Made by a program: the position numbers and the translations under genes. Below are positions 1-8,667 of a stretch of DNA of 64,000 bases, piece by piece; position 1 is the first letter of the stretch; each line of letters starts with the position of its first letter. The notes beneath the pieces are model-generated. The model ran no database searches. It saw only the letters and a program-made list of their open reading frames with translations, and had not been told where the DNA came from. The stretch comes from Sulfurimonas sp. (GTDB lineage Bacteria; Campylobacterota; Campylobacteria; Campylobacterales; Sulfurimonadaceae), in NCBI GenBank assembly GCA_026996295.1, contig JALWLL010000006.1:1-64000 (forward strand), written 5' to 3'.

Positions 1-125
1 ACTACCCATTTTTGCACCTTTTCATCTTTTACAGAAAGTTTTTGAGACAAGACATCCAGGCTTATTTCAGCGCGCATTCGTGCCCATTCAAGCACACTAG
101 GTGTAATCAATGCTTGTGTTGCCAT
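1..125 (-). CDS. ImmA/IrrE-like HTH protein, N-terminal fragment (cut by window edge)
   Basis: Only the first 41 codons are in the window. The reverse-strand translation begins MATQALITPSVLEWARMRAE and continues into an XRE-like helix-turn-helix. This opening is typical of the N-terminus of ImmA/IrrE-family proteins, which couple a DNA-binding domain to a zinc metallopeptidase (HExxH). The peptidase part would lie outside the window, so the family call is inferred from the N-terminus alone. The start is the ATG at 125, with a strong GGGAGG Shine-Dalgarno five bases upstream. It follows hsdM-hsdS on the same strand, a position where genes accessory to type I restriction loci are often found. 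Confidence 0.6.
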   Translation of the reverse strand, partial: MATQALITPSVLEWARMRAEISLDVLSQKLSVKDEKVQKWV

Positions 126-152
126 CTTGTCCTCCCTTTCATTTTATGGTAT

Positions 153-181
153 ATTATGACACTAATAGACTTTAATTTCAA
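153..181 (-). promoter_or_regulatory. sigma70-type promoter for the ImmA/IrrE-like gene
   Basis: On the minus strand there is a TTGAAA -35 (176-181), a 17-bp spacer and a CATAAT -10 (153-158), ending about 28 bases before the ATG at 125. It lies in the gap after hsdS, so the ImmA/IrrE-like gene can probably be transcribed separately from hsdMS. Confidence 0.5.
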
Positions 182-218
182 TATGCTAAAGCATTTAAAA
201 TTCCAAACAATTTTTTTA

Positions 219-1382
219 CTATACCTTCACCCTCATCTTTCCACTCAAGAGCTCATGCATCAAGCCTTTTTTAAGCTCTTTAAGTTTTTCGAGGTTTTTC
301 TTTTCGGTTTCGATTTTTTTGTCTTGGGCTGTTAGGATGTTAGCAATCTGCTTTTGTTCAATAAAAGATGGCTTCTTTATTCTGATTTTATTTATATTGG
401 CTGTACTTAAACTTGGTACACCTGAAGCTTCATTGTACTTATTCCAGTTTATTGATTCAAATATATAAAAAGCCCATTTTGGAAAATGCTGTTCTTTTAT
501 TTTAGAATAAAACAAAGTATCAACTGTCCAAAAAGGTGTTTCCATATACTGAGGTTTATTTATTGTCCCTTTTCTACCAATTAGAACAGATGGCTTATCA
601 TATAAAAAATGATTTGTAAACCCCATAACACCACCTGTTCCAAGAATAGGATACTTTCCATTAATAACTTCAACTTCTTTTTGATCTTTTCCATACTGAA
701 TAGTCAACATACTTTGAATATCATCTATCTCCCACTCCACAGGAATCAAGCCAAGTTCACTCTCTTTATATTTGTGGGTTTTTGGGGAGCGGATGGTGCC
801 GTTTTCATCTATACCGTTGGTGAGGAGGTCGTGCATGAGAGCTTTTTTGATGTTTTTCTCTTTTGCTATAAGTTTTTGGCTTGCTTCAATGGCACTGTCA
901 AGGGTGGAGAGGATTTTGGCTATTTTTTGTTGTTCTTTTAATGCTTTAGGAAACTGTATATTAAGCTTAGAAAAATCATTTTTACCGATTGCAAGAAAAG
1001 TACTTCCTTGCGACAATCTATCTAATTGCCTTCTTTCCTGAAATAAAGCATAAAATCCATAAGTTGAATCTATCTTGTCAATTGTTATTGATGCAAGTCC
1101 TCGTCCAATACAATATTTTTTATCTGCAAGATTCATATCTCCAACAGGAGCACGAACACTTATTAATACATCTCCTTTATTCGCTACTTTTTTTGGTTCA
1201 GTCACCCAATAACATTCCTGCGGATATATTTCTCCAAAATCAGCATTACCTTGAAGAAAAGCCATGCCCTCTTGATTCTCATTTATAAATTCTGAGTCAG
1301 GGGACTGTCCCATGTTTATTTTTGCCACATCTGAAAAAACTTTTACTTCCCACTCCTCAGGCACTTCCAAAACCTCATTCAT
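219..1382 (-). CDS. hsdS: type I restriction-modification specificity subunit S
   Basis: DNA sequence-recognition subunit of a type I restriction-modification enzyme. The 387 residues show the classic two-fold layout: a first target-recognition domain (about 1-150), a central conserved helical spacer (about 150-195, with [19 protein letters not shown]), a second target-recognition domain (about 205-335) and a C-terminal conserved helix (with [18 protein letters not shown] and ending in [10 protein letters not shown]). The two conserved spacers resemble each other, as expected. Its ATG overlaps the hsdM stop by four bases (ATGA), so the two are translationally coupled. The two recognition domains differ, implying a bipartite asymmetric target that cannot be read from the sequence. 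No internal frameshift or inverted repeat suggesting S-gene shuffling is seen. Confidence 0.93.
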   Translation of the reverse strand: MNEVLEVPEEWEVKVFSDVAKINMGQSPDSEFINENQEGMAFLQGNADFGEIYPQECYWVTEPKKVANKGDVLISVRAPVGDMNLADKKYCIGRGLASITIDKIDSTYGFYALFQERRQLDRLSQGSTFLAIGKNDFSKLNIQFPKALKEQQKIAKILSTLDSAIEASQKLIAKEKNIKKALMHDLLTNGIDENGTIRSPKTHKYKESELGLIPVEWEIDDIQSMLTIQYGKDQKEVEVINGKYPILGTGGVMGFTNHFLYDKPSVLIGRKGTINKPQYMETPFWTVDTLFYSKIKEQHFPKWAFYIFESINWNKYNEASGVPSLSTANINKIRIKKPSFIEQKQIANILTAQDKKIETEKKNLEKLKELKKGLMHELLSGKMRVKV

Positions 1383-3598
1383 CTATACCCTAGCTCCGTC
1401 AAAAACTCTTTTATCTCTTGTGTTGCCTCATCTCTCTCTTTTTCTATCTCGCTTAGGCTCACTTGGTATTTATCCCACAGTTTTTCTATATCTGCAATGA
1501 TTGCCTGTTTTTTCTCACTAAGGTAGCGTTTTGTGATGCTGATGGCATCACTTTGTAGCATATCAACCACCAAGGCTTTCTCATCCTCTATATTTTCAAA
1601 CAGTTCTGCTTTGAGAAGTTCTATTTTCTCTTGCAAGGCTGCCTTATCGCTCTGCAGTTTTGCAGATTTTAGCTTTTTGAGATGCTCTGTCAGTTTCGTA
1701 TGTATCTTTAGAGATGATGCATCAAGTATATCTACAAATGATTTATTTGTGCTGATGTAGCTGTTAGAGAGGAGTTTATAGTCATAGCCACTGCTTTTTA
1801 TTGACTTGAGTGTAAACTTATTCTCCACCCACCATGATGCAAAGATACCGCGGATTTTAAATCTGTCTATCACTTCATAAGAGCGACTCTCAAACACCTC
1901 CTCTATAAGTTTGTACCCATCTCTGTAAAGTGTACTTATATCGCTTTTTTCATCGTCAATGATGCTTTGGTATTGCTCATACCATTGCTCTATCAGATCT
2001 AACACCATAGTATCTGTTTGTTCAAACTGTTCAGAGTTCTCTAGAAGTTCGCGGATTTTTGACTTTTCATCTATAACAGGCTTAAAGTTGTAGTACGATT
2101 CATCTTTTGGCTCAAATATATCGCTCGGTTGCAGGTTGTAGTTCTTCATAAGCTCCACACTCCACTCACACTTTGGCACACCACCAAAGATATGTGCTTT
2201 TACATCATGAGGCTCGGGTGGTGGTGTGTTGTCCACATAACGGCGAATATTTAGGTTAAACTCCTCTTTTGCAATCTCCTCAACACTCACTAAGCATGAG
2301 TAGTTTGTAATCTCTAAAGCATTTTGATAAACAAAGTTGATCTTTTCTATATCTTCGGCTCTGAGGTGGTTTTGATTTTTTCCCTCTTTGTACTCCCTGT
2401 CTGCATTTATAAACAATATTTTGTCATCTTTTTTTGCTTTGTTGATGATAAGCAGAGATGCAGGGATGCCCGTACCATAAAAAAGCCCACTTGGCAGTCC
2501 AATGACCGCTTCAAGTATCCCTTTTTCTTCTATGAGGTATCTTCTAAACTCCCCCTCTACACTCCCACGAAAGAGAACTCCGTGAGGCATCACTACACCC
2601 ATTTTTCCATCTGATTTGAGAGAAGCTATCATATGCTGAACAAACATATAGTCTCCCTTTTTTCCAGACTCAGGCATAAAGTGAGAGAAACGCTCTTTAA
2701 AAGTCATATCTGCTTTTTTATAGTTTTGAGAAAATGGTGGATTGGCTATGACTCTGTCAAATTGCTGTAGCTGTCCATTTTTTGTGTGGAGTGGTTTCTC
2801 TAGGGTATCTTCATTTTTGATGTCAGCATTTATAATACCGTGTAAAATCATATTCATCTTACACATCGCCCAAGTTGATGGGATAGAGTCTTGACCATTA
2901 AGCGAGAAGTCATCGGAGTTATATATCTCTTTGATATGCTCTTTTGCCTGTATGAGCATACCACCACTACCCACTGTTGGATCATAGATACTCATACCGG
3001 GTTTTGGATCGAGGATTTTAACAAGCAGAGTTACCACACCGCTTGGCGTATAAAACTCCCCTGCCTTTTTCCCGGCACTATCAGCAAAAAACTTAATTAA
3101 GTACTCATAAGCCGCACCTAAAAGATCAGGAAACTCAAAATCTTCATCACGCAGACGCAATTTATCAAAGTGTTGAATGAGTTGCTGGAGTTTTGCATCT
3201 GAGATTTTGGAGTTGCCCACTTTTTTGTTGAAGTTTATGTGCTTGAGTACACCCTCAAGTGAAGATAAGTTTGCCTCTTCGATGGAACTCAGAGCGATGT
3301 TGAGTTGTTCACCTATATTTTTTTTAAGATGACGCAGGTTTTTCCATCTTGCTTCATCTGGAACATTAAAAGCAAAAGCATGATTTTGCAGAAGTATCTC
3401 TATGGTTGCATCATCATGACCTTGTGACTTGTACTCACTGAGAACTTTTTCATACTCTACATCATACTGATCAGAGAGGCGTTTTAAAAAGAGCATACCG
3501 AAGATATACTCCTTAAATTCACTCGCCTCCATCTTCCCACGTAAAATATCTGCTGCTGCAAAAAGATGCTGTTCTAGTTGATTTAGGGTTAGTTTCAT
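1379..3598 (-). CDS. hsdM: type I restriction-modification methyltransferase subunit M
   Basis: N6-adenine DNA methyltransferase of the type I system. Order: an HsdM N-terminal helical domain (about 5-145), the AdoMet-binding N6 methyltransferase core with motif I DPTVGSGG (about residue 206) and catalytic motif IV NPPF (about residue 286), then a long C-terminal extension (about 480-739) rich in Leu, Lys and Glu and probably coiled-coil. At 739 residues it is clearly longer than the roughly 500-550 typical of EcoKI-type HsdM. I chose the ATG at 3598 ([10 protein letters not shown]); an in-frame TTG four codons upstream lacks its own ribosome site, while GAGA sits correctly for the ATG. hsdS follows with a 4-base overlap. 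HsdR, needed for cleavage, is not in the window. Confidence 0.93.
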   Translation of the reverse strand: MKLTLNQLEQHLFAAADILRGKMEASEFKEYIFGMLFLKRLSDQYDVEYEKVLSEYKSQGHDDATIEILLQNHAFAFNVPDEARWKNLRHLKKNIGEQLNIALSSIEEANLSSLEGVLKHINFNKKVGNSKISDAKLQQLIQHFDKLRLRDEDFEFPDLLGAAYEYLIKFFADSAGKKAGEFYTPSGVVTLLVKILDPKPGMSIYDPTVGSGGMLIQAKEHIKEIYNSDDFSLNGQDSIPSTWAMCKMNMILHGIINADIKNEDTLEKPLHTKNGQLQQFDRVIANPPFSQNYKKADMTFKERFSHFMPESGKKGDYMFVQHMIASLKSDGKMGVVMPHGVLFRGSVEGEFRRYLIEEKGILEAVIGLPSGLFYGTGIPASLLIINKAKKDDKILFINADREYKEGKNQNHLRAEDIEKINFVYQNALEITNYSCLVSVEEIAKEEFNLNIRRYVDNTPPPEPHDVKAHIFGGVPKCEWSVELMKNYNLQPSDIFEPKDESYYNFKPVIDEKSKIRELLENSEQFEQTDTMVLDLIEQWYEQYQSIIDDEKSDISTLYRDGYKLIEEVFESRSYEVIDRFKIRGIFASWWVENKFTLKSIKSSGYDYKLLSNSYISTNKSFVDILDASSLKIHTKLTEHLKKLKSAKLQSDKAALQEKIELLKAELFENIEDEKALVVDMLQSDAISITKRYLSEKKQAIIADIEKLWDKYQVSLSEIEKERDEATQEIKEFLTELGYR

Positions 3599-3685
3599 AT
3601 ATTTTCTCAATCATTAAATGTAAAGAGCATTATACCTAATCCTATTCAATATAATCTCAGACTCCGCTTCCTCTCTTTTCAACAG

Positions 3686-3702
3686 TATGACACCCTGTCA
3701 TA
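3686..3702. promoter_or_regulatory. perfect 7-bp palindrome, candidate operator between hsdM and the polymerase gene
   Basis: TATGACA-CCC-TGTCATA is a perfect inverted repeat with a 3-base centre in the 200-bp divergent region between hsdM and the Y-family polymerase. There is no T-run next to it, so it looks more like a protein-binding site than a terminator. Otherwise the region 3599-3798 holds only AT-rich promoter-like sequence. Confidence 0.35.
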
Positions 3703-3798
3703 TTTTTTAGATTTTATGTCAAATTTGTATATACTCTTTAGATAAAATACCTCACTGTTCTTACACTTCTGTATGATCGTGCTTTAGGGATATAAACA

Positions 3799-5070
3799 AT
3801 GAAAATCCACATAGATATCGACTGTTTTTTTGTCTCGTGTGCGAGGATCCAAGATCCTTCCCTTGAGCATAAGCCCGTTGCCATTGGGGGACGAAGCGAC
3901 ACAAAGATCTTCAACACTGAGGCGAAGAACCAAACTGTAAATCTGCAAAACAGCGGTTCATTTGTTCCCACTTTTTACAAAGCCTATGAGGCAAAAGATG
4001 ATGACCTCGATGCCTTTAAAGATGCAGACGGTAGAGTTCGCGGCATACTCACGACTTCATCTTATGAGGCTCGGGCATATGGCATAAAAACCGCTATGAG
4101 CATCAAAGAAGCCCTGACGCTTTGCCCCCAGCTCATCATCAAAGCACCAAATATGTCTATGTATCAGAAGTTATCCCATGAACTGCACGAGTTCTTATCA
4201 TCAAAGATACCCCTTATTGAACAAGCGAGCATCGATGAGTTTTACGGCGATCTCAGTGGTTGGGTCAAAGATGAAGATGTGGAGCACTTCATCGACAATC
4301 TACGCCACGAGATCAAACATGCCACACAACTTCCCGTCTCCATAGGTGCAGCTCATACACGCTATATTGCCAAGCTTGCAACTTCTGAAGCAAAACCTTT
4401 TGGATGCAAAACGATCTTTGAGCATCAGTTTGACTCTTTTGTGAACCCTATAGCCGTAGAGAAATTCGCAGGTATCGGACGCAGTATGCAGGCAAAACTG
4501 CACTCTGCCCAGATCCACACACTCGGAGAGCTTAGAGCAAGGCGGGGAACACTTGAGTCATGGGGACCCTATGCCAAAGAACTCTACAAGCGAGTAAGTG
4601 GGCTATCTGACACCCCCATACAGACAAAACACAAACGCAAATCCATAGGGATATCACGTACATTTGACCCGATCTACAAAAGGGAAGAACTCAGAAGAAG
4701 AGTGCATGTTTTAGCAAGACACCTAAGTTTTGCCATCTTGAAACTGCAGGTGATACCCACAGTATATCATCTCAGCATATCGTATGAGATGAAGCAAAAA
4801 TCTCATAAAAACATCTCTTTGTGTGAAGTGTTTACAGAAAAAAAGTTTGACTCTCTGTGTCTTCGCCTTTTCAATGAAGCCGACATACACAGACGCTTAT
4901 GTGTCATACGCCTGAGCATCAACTGCTCAAGTTTTACACGTGACTCAAAAAAAGAGCTCTCCCTGATCGGCTTTGAAGAGGAGCAAAAGATGAAACAACT
5001 CACCGACTCCTCACAAAAACTTCGAGAAAAATATGGCATAGATACATTGAAATGGGGAAGTGAATTATGA
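3799..5070 (+). CDS. Y-family DNA polymerase (DinB/Pol IV-like)
   Basis: Error-prone translesion DNA polymerase. It opens MKIHIDIDCFF, giving the palm metal ligands Asp6/Asp8, and carries the second catalytic pair in SIDEF (Asp146/Glu147). The finger motif SSYEARAYGIKTAMS follows at about 87-101, then a thumb and little-finger domain to residue 423. Compared with Dpo4 or DinB there are about 45 extra residues (about 33-80) between the VAIGG strand and the SSYEAR motif. The length is therefore somewhat above the usual 350-400. It is divergent from hsdM and followed 27 bases later by a DUF234 protein gene. The small palindrome upstream could be its operator; no LexA box was recognised. Confidence 0.88.
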   Translation: MKIHIDIDCFFVSCARIQDPSLEHKPVAIGGRSDTKIFNTEAKNQTVNLQNSGSFVPTFYKAYEAKDDDLDAFKDADGRVRGILTTSSYEARAYGIKTAMSIKEALTLCPQLIIKAPNMSMYQKLSHELHEFLSSKIPLIEQASIDEFYGDLSGWVKDEDVEHFIDNLRHEIKHATQLPVSIGAAHTRYIAKLATSEAKPFGCKTIFEHQFDSFVNPIAVEKFAGIGRSMQAKLHSAQIHTLGELRARRGTLESWGPYAKELYKRVSGLSDTPIQTKHKRKSIGISRTFDPIYKREELRRRVHVLARHLSFAILKLQVIPTVYHLSISYEMKQKSHKNISLCEVFTEKKFDSLCLRLFNEADIHRRLCVIRLSINCSSFTRDSKKELSLIGFEEEQKMKQLTDSSQKLREKYGIDTLKWGSEL

Positions 5071-5097
5071 TAGAATTATCTTCAAATAAGAGGTGCC

Positions 5098-6036
5098 ATG
5101 CGATACATCAATCTACTCGATCAGTTCAGGTCTTTTTACTTTAGAAACTATCCCGATGATATGGAGATCCAAATAGAATACTTTGCAGTATTTGGCGGTC
5201 TTGGTTGGGAAGTTGATACCACTTTAAGCATGGACTCCCTTATAGAGGAGCTTATTCTTAAAAATTTTGATGCCATCGATCGCAAGATGGAAGAGTTCAC
5301 ACTCTCGCGCCCTGACAACAAAAGACTGCTTATTGCCCTTGCAACCGGAGACAGACGCATATTTTCCGCCTTTAACAAAGCGGGTTTGAACAACGGTAAC
5401 GGCGGTGCGGCACTCAATTTTTTACAACAAAAAGGTGTGATCCAGATAGAGTACTCAAGAGAGGCTCTCCCCGATAAGAGCAAGTACAAGCTCAAAAGGG
5501 AAGAGTCCAGACACAGAATCTCCGACAAAGTACTCTTTACACAACCTTTTGTCCGCTTCTGGTTTTACTTTATAGCCCCTTACATCAAAGATATCAAGCA
5601 AAACAACTACACAAATCTGCTCAAAAATTTTCATGAACAACAAAACAACTACACAAGCTTGGTCTTTGAAGAGCTCTCAGAGATCTTACTCAACTACAAT
5701 CTGAGAGATGCGCACATACTGACTTCTGGAAGCTACTGGGATGCAAAGGTTGAGATAGATATCCTGACCGTAACCAAAAATGATAAAGTCTATGTATCTG
5801 AGTGCAAATGGAAAAACCACAAGGTAACAAAAAACGAACTGCATAAACTTCTAGAGAAGTGCGAGCGTTTGGATATTGTACCGACACAGCTCATACTTTT
5901 TTCAAAAAGAGGCTTCTCAAAAGAACTTCTGAGTATGCAGGGCAAAGAGCTTGCTCTTTACAGCTGTGAAGATTTCAAAGCACTTCTTAAAAGCAGTTCC
6001 AAAAACGAACTGCTTGAGGACTTTACCCTCAGCTGA
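5098..6036 (+). CDS. DUF234-type protein with PD-(D/E)xK nuclease-like domain
   Basis: The 312 residues resemble the C-terminal part (DUF234) of archaeal-type ATPases, without the P-loop ATPase that normally precedes it. A winged-helix-like segment occupies about 75-135. The C-terminal part has a plausible nuclease signature: Glu190/Glu191 in a helix, Asp221 in VEIDIL and Glu235-x-Lys237 in SECKW. DUF234 is regarded as part of the restriction-endonuclease-like fold; activity here is inference. It starts 27 bases after the Y-family polymerase gene with an AGAGG ribosome site, so the two are probably cotranscribed, hinting at a DNA-damage or defence role. Its 3' end overlaps the convergent J-domain gene by eight bases. 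Confidence 0.72.
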   Translation: MRYINLLDQFRSFYFRNYPDDMEIQIEYFAVFGGLGWEVDTTLSMDSLIEELILKNFDAIDRKMEEFTLSRPDNKRLLIALATGDRRIFSAFNKAGLNNGNGGAALNFLQQKGVIQIEYSREALPDKSKYKLKREESRHRISDKVLFTQPFVRFWFYFIAPYIKDIKQNNYTNLLKNFHEQQNNYTSLVFEELSEILLNYNLRDAHILTSGSYWDAKVEIDILTVTKNDKVYVSECKWKNHKVTKNELHKLLEKCERLDIVPTQLILFSKRGFSKELLSMQGKELALYSCEDFKALLKSSSKNELLEDFTLS

Positions 6037-6832
6037 CCACCTTGAGTGCCGTGTATGCTTCTTGAAGCAGTTGAAACTTTTGCGTATAGTGTTTGACCAT
6101 ATGGGGATCTTCATGAAAGATCTTATCCGGATGGTACACCTTTGTAAGTTTTTTGTAGCTCTTTTTCAAAGCATCCTGAGAAGCACCCACCGGACATTCC
6201 AAAATAGTATAGAACTGTACCTTTTCATCCACCTCTTCATCTTTGCACAGATCACCAAAACTAAAACTTGCAAAATCGGAGTAGAGTTTGCTCATAAAAT
6301 GGTTATCGTAGGTGTATTTGATATCGTAGTGCAAAATATGGCGTTTGTTCAAAGCGCGTTCAAGTCTTGCTTTTGCTTTGTAGTCGGAGACATCGACAAC
6401 CAAAGAGCAGTCAGTTCCCCGCTCCACATATACCTCCAGTTGTGAACGCAAATAACTCAACACCCATGAGTTTGGAGCATCAAGAGAGATCAAGACCGTA
6501 TCTTTATCGTATGCATAGAGGTTCACCGTCACCACTTCAGGCTCTTCAAGCTTGTCAAGCTCTATCTTTATAGGTTGTGTTCCATACTTAAGCATGGAGC
6601 GGAGAAAAAATTTATGGGAAAAGTCATGTTGTTTTGCATGAAATGCACTCAGCTGACGTAAAAACTCTTCTCTTACCTCTTTAAGTGTTTCATTTCTAAA
6701 TACAAGCACCGCTTTTGGTAAAAAAAGCATACCTCTTGAGTGATGGTTGAGAAAATTTCTCATCCATTCGGTATTTAACGTCTCAAATCCTGTCGTGATA
6801 AGAATAAGATTATTGCGTAAGACAATCTCCAT
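6029..6832 (-). CDS. J-domain protein (C-terminal DnaJ domain)
   Basis: The last 65 residues form a J domain: ILECPVGASQDALKKSYKKL, then YHPDK with the essential HPD tripeptide, then FQLLQEAYTAL. J domains stimulate the ATPase of an Hsp70 partner (DnaK). The first 200 residues match no domain I recognise and carry no zinc-finger or Gly/Phe region, so this is a class C J-protein whose N-terminal part presumably sets substrate or location. No membrane segment is evident. The J domain being C-terminal is less common than N-terminal. It is convergent with, and overlaps by eight bases, the DUF234 gene. Confidence 0.85.
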   Translation of the reverse strand: MEIVLRNNLILITTGFETLNTEWMRNFLNHHSRGMLFLPKAVLVFRNETLKEVREEFLRQLSAFHAKQHDFSHKFFLRSMLKYGTQPIKIELDKLEEPEVVTVNLYAYDKDTVLISLDAPNSWVLSYLRSQLEVYVERGTDCSLVVDVSDYKAKARLERALNKRHILHYDIKYTYDNHFMSKLYSDFASFSFGDLCKDEEVDEKVQFYTILECPVGASQDALKKSYKKLTKVYHPDKIFHEDPHMVKHYTQKFQLLQEAYTALKVVS

Positions 6833-6874
6833 AGATCCTACCTTTTTGGATAGTTTTGTACACTTTAAGCATTT

Positions 6875-7729
6875 TTAGTTCCACTTACGACATATATCTT
6901 TGTAGCACTCTGCCCTTCTATCTTTTAGAAGTCCCCAGTACTCCCTTTGTTTTGCATTCTCTTGCAGATCAAATTCTGCATAGATCACCTGCTCTTTATC
7001 TCTGGACGCTTCTGCAATTTTTGCACCTGTATAGTCTGTTATGAAAGAGGAGCCGTAAAAGTTCAGCGTGCAGCTTGCTCCCACCTCTTCGCCGTAGCGG
7101 TTTGCAACAACAACAGGTACGGTGTTTGCAGCGGCATGTCCCATCTGTACCCTTTGCCAGTGCGCACACGAATCAATACCGATCTCCGGCTCACTGCCGA
7201 TAGCCGTAGGGTAGAAAATGATCTCAGCTCCCATAAGGGTTAATGCTCTTGCTGTTTCACAGAACCATTGATCCCAACATATACCGACCCCTATTTTTCC
7301 AAAACGGGTCGCATACACCTTAAAACCTGTGTCGCCGGGTTTGAAGTAAAATTTCTCCTCATAGCCCGCTCCATCAGGAATATGTGTTTTACGGTAGTTA
7401 TCCATAACAGAGCCATCGGCATCAATCACAACAAGGGAGTTAAAGTAATCATCGTCACTTTTTTCAAAATAACTTACCAATACAACGACACCCAACTCTT
7501 GTGCAAGTTTTGAGAAGTGTTGTATAAGTGAATTATTTTCCCGTGGAGAAGCCCATGCAAAATATTTTTCATCCATATCTTTGCAAAAATAGAGCCCCTC
7601 AAACAGCTCCGGTAAAAGTATGATCTGCGCACCACTTAAAGCTGCCTCTCTTAGAAGCTTCTGAGCTTTTAAGATATTGGCATCTTTACTCTCTTGCATA
7701 CTCATCTGAATTGCAGCTACTTTTACCAT
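6875..7729 (-). CDS. aguB: N-carbamoylputrescine amidohydrolase
   Basis: Nitrilase-superfamily hydrolase converting N-carbamoylputrescine to putrescine, CO2 and ammonia, in the agmatine route of polyamine synthesis. The Glu-Lys-Cys catalytic triad is visible: Glu41 in LLPELFEGLYF, Lys114 in YRKTHIPDG and Cys151 in GVGICWDQWF. The 284-residue length and the YRKTHIPDGAGYEEKFYF block fit plant and bacterial AguB closely. The partner agmatine deiminase is not in this window. It lies just after the parvulin gene on the same strand with a gap of only 6 bases. Confidence 0.9.
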   Translation of the reverse strand: MVKVAAIQMSMQESKDANILKAQKLLREAALSGAQIILLPELFEGLYFCKDMDEKYFAWASPRENNSLIQHFSKLAQELGVVVLVSYFEKSDDDYFNSLVVIDADGSVMDNYRKTHIPDGAGYEEKFYFKPGDTGFKVYATRFGKIGVGICWDQWFCETARALTLMGAEIIFYPTAIGSEPEIGIDSCAHWQRVQMGHAAANTVPVVVANRYGEEVGASCTLNFYGSSFITDYTGAKIAEASRDKEQVIYAEFDLQENAKQREYWGLLKDRRAECYKDICRKWN

Positions 7730-7735
7730 AAAGAT

Positions 7736-8014
7736 CTAACCTCTGCCTGTTACTTCCAAAAGGTGGTAACCAAACTGAGTTTTGATAGGCCCATAAAGAA
7801 CACCTACATCACCGTTAAATACCGCCTGATCAAACTCTGGTACCATCTGACCGGGTCCAAATTGCCCCAAATCACCACCCTTTGCACCTGAAGGACACTG
7901 TGAATGTGACTGTGCCACACTCTCAAAAGAGGCTCCGTTTTCGATCTCTGCTTTGAGTGTATTGCACTCATCTTCACTGCTTACGAGTATATGTCTTGCT
8001 GTTGCCCATGCCAT
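7736..8014 (-). CDS. parvulin-type peptidyl-prolyl cis-trans isomerase
   Basis: Small single-domain rotamase of 92 residues, like E. coli PpiC (93). Parvulin hallmarks: ATARHILVSSEDEC at the start, the central FESVAQSHSQCPSGAKGGDL with the conserved Ser and GGDLG, then MVPEFDQAVF and the final QFGYHLLEV. No signal peptide, so it is cytoplasmic. A longer reading from 8083 is open, but AAGGA lies correctly for the ATG at 8014 (or 8017), and the similarity begins there, so I use 8014. It precedes aguB by six bases. Confidence 0.9.
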   Translation of the reverse strand: MAWATARHILVSSEDECNTLKAEIENGASFESVAQSHSQCPSGAKGGDLGQFGPGQMVPEFDQAVFNGDVGVLYGPIKTQFGYHLLEVTGRG

Positions 8015-8100
8015 CATTTTTTCCTTTTGTTTTATGTTTTGTAATTTTACTCTATTTTTGATTACTTTGAAAATCATTAACACAAATAATTAATATTTAT

Positions 8101-8129
8101 TTGCATAATAAATAAAATATCGATAATGT
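8101..8129 (+). promoter_or_regulatory. sigma70-type promoter for the lipoprotein gene
   Basis: TTGCAT (8101-8106), a 17-bp spacer and TAATGT (8124-8129) lie 32 bases before the ATG of the lipoprotein gene at 8162, which has a CGGAG ribosome site. Confidence 0.5.
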
Positions 8130-8161
8130 ATCATTCATAGATTTAAATTTCGGAGATTAAA

Positions 8162-8662
8162 ATGAAAAAAATTATAGTAGGTATTTTAACTGCCTTGGTA
8201 TTTTTGGGATGTTCTTCAGACAAACCCCAAACAGATGTTGAACCACAACTTGTAGTTGAGAAAAGTTTAGGTGATCTTAAACTTAACGATCAATTTGGCA
8301 AAGAACAAACACTGGATGCAGATACAAAAACAGTGATCTTCGCATTTTCAAAAGATGTGGGTCATACGTGTAACGATTTCTTTGCAACTAAAAATGAATC
8401 GTACTTAAAAGATCACAAGGCGGTTTTTGTTGCTGATGTAAGCGGTGCACCTTCACTTATCAGAAGTATGTTCATCCTTCCGGGACTTAAAGACTTTAAG
8501 CATACTATCTTGGTTATTGACGATGCTGAAACTTCTGCAAAATATAAACCTGCACACAACAGTGAAAAGATTGTTGTTGTAGATCTTGATAACAAAAAGA
8601 TCACGGATATCAAGTTTCTTAACTCTCCTGAAGAGTTGGATGAGAAACTCCAAAAAAACTAA
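8162..8662 (+). CDS. predicted lipoprotein with thioredoxin-like fold, function unknown
   Basis: The first 17 residues form a lipoprotein signal peptide ending in the lipobox FLGC (Cys17). The mature part begins with LGDLKLNDQFGK, a pattern seen at the start of peroxiredoxin/thioredoxin-like domains, and ends with a strand pair IVVVDLDNKKITDI typical of that fold. There is no CxxC motif; the only other cysteine is in GHTCNDFF, so a redox role is uncertain. It stands alone between the parvulin gene and the convergent helicase gene, six bases from the latter's stop. The fold is inferred from pattern, not from a match I could verify. Confidence 0.6.
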   Translation: MKKIIVGILTALVFLGCSSDKPQTDVEPQLVVEKSLGDLKLNDQFGKEQTLDADTKTVIFAFSKDVGHTCNDFFATKNESYLKDHKAVFVADVSGAPSLIRSMFILPGLKDFKHTILVIDDAETSAKYKPAHNSEKIVVVDLDNKKITDIKFLNSPEELDEKLQKN

Positions 8663-8667
8663 AACTA

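Noticed and set aside
183-194. ATGCT-AA-AGCAT inverted repeat near the left edge
   Set aside because: Only 5 bp arms in AT-rich sequence, upstream of the ImmA/IrrE-like promoter; within chance expectation.
5951-6445. Open reading frame on the plus strand opposite the J-domain gene
   Set aside because: It lies almost wholly antisense to a gene with a clear J domain, has no ribosome site and no recognisable domain.
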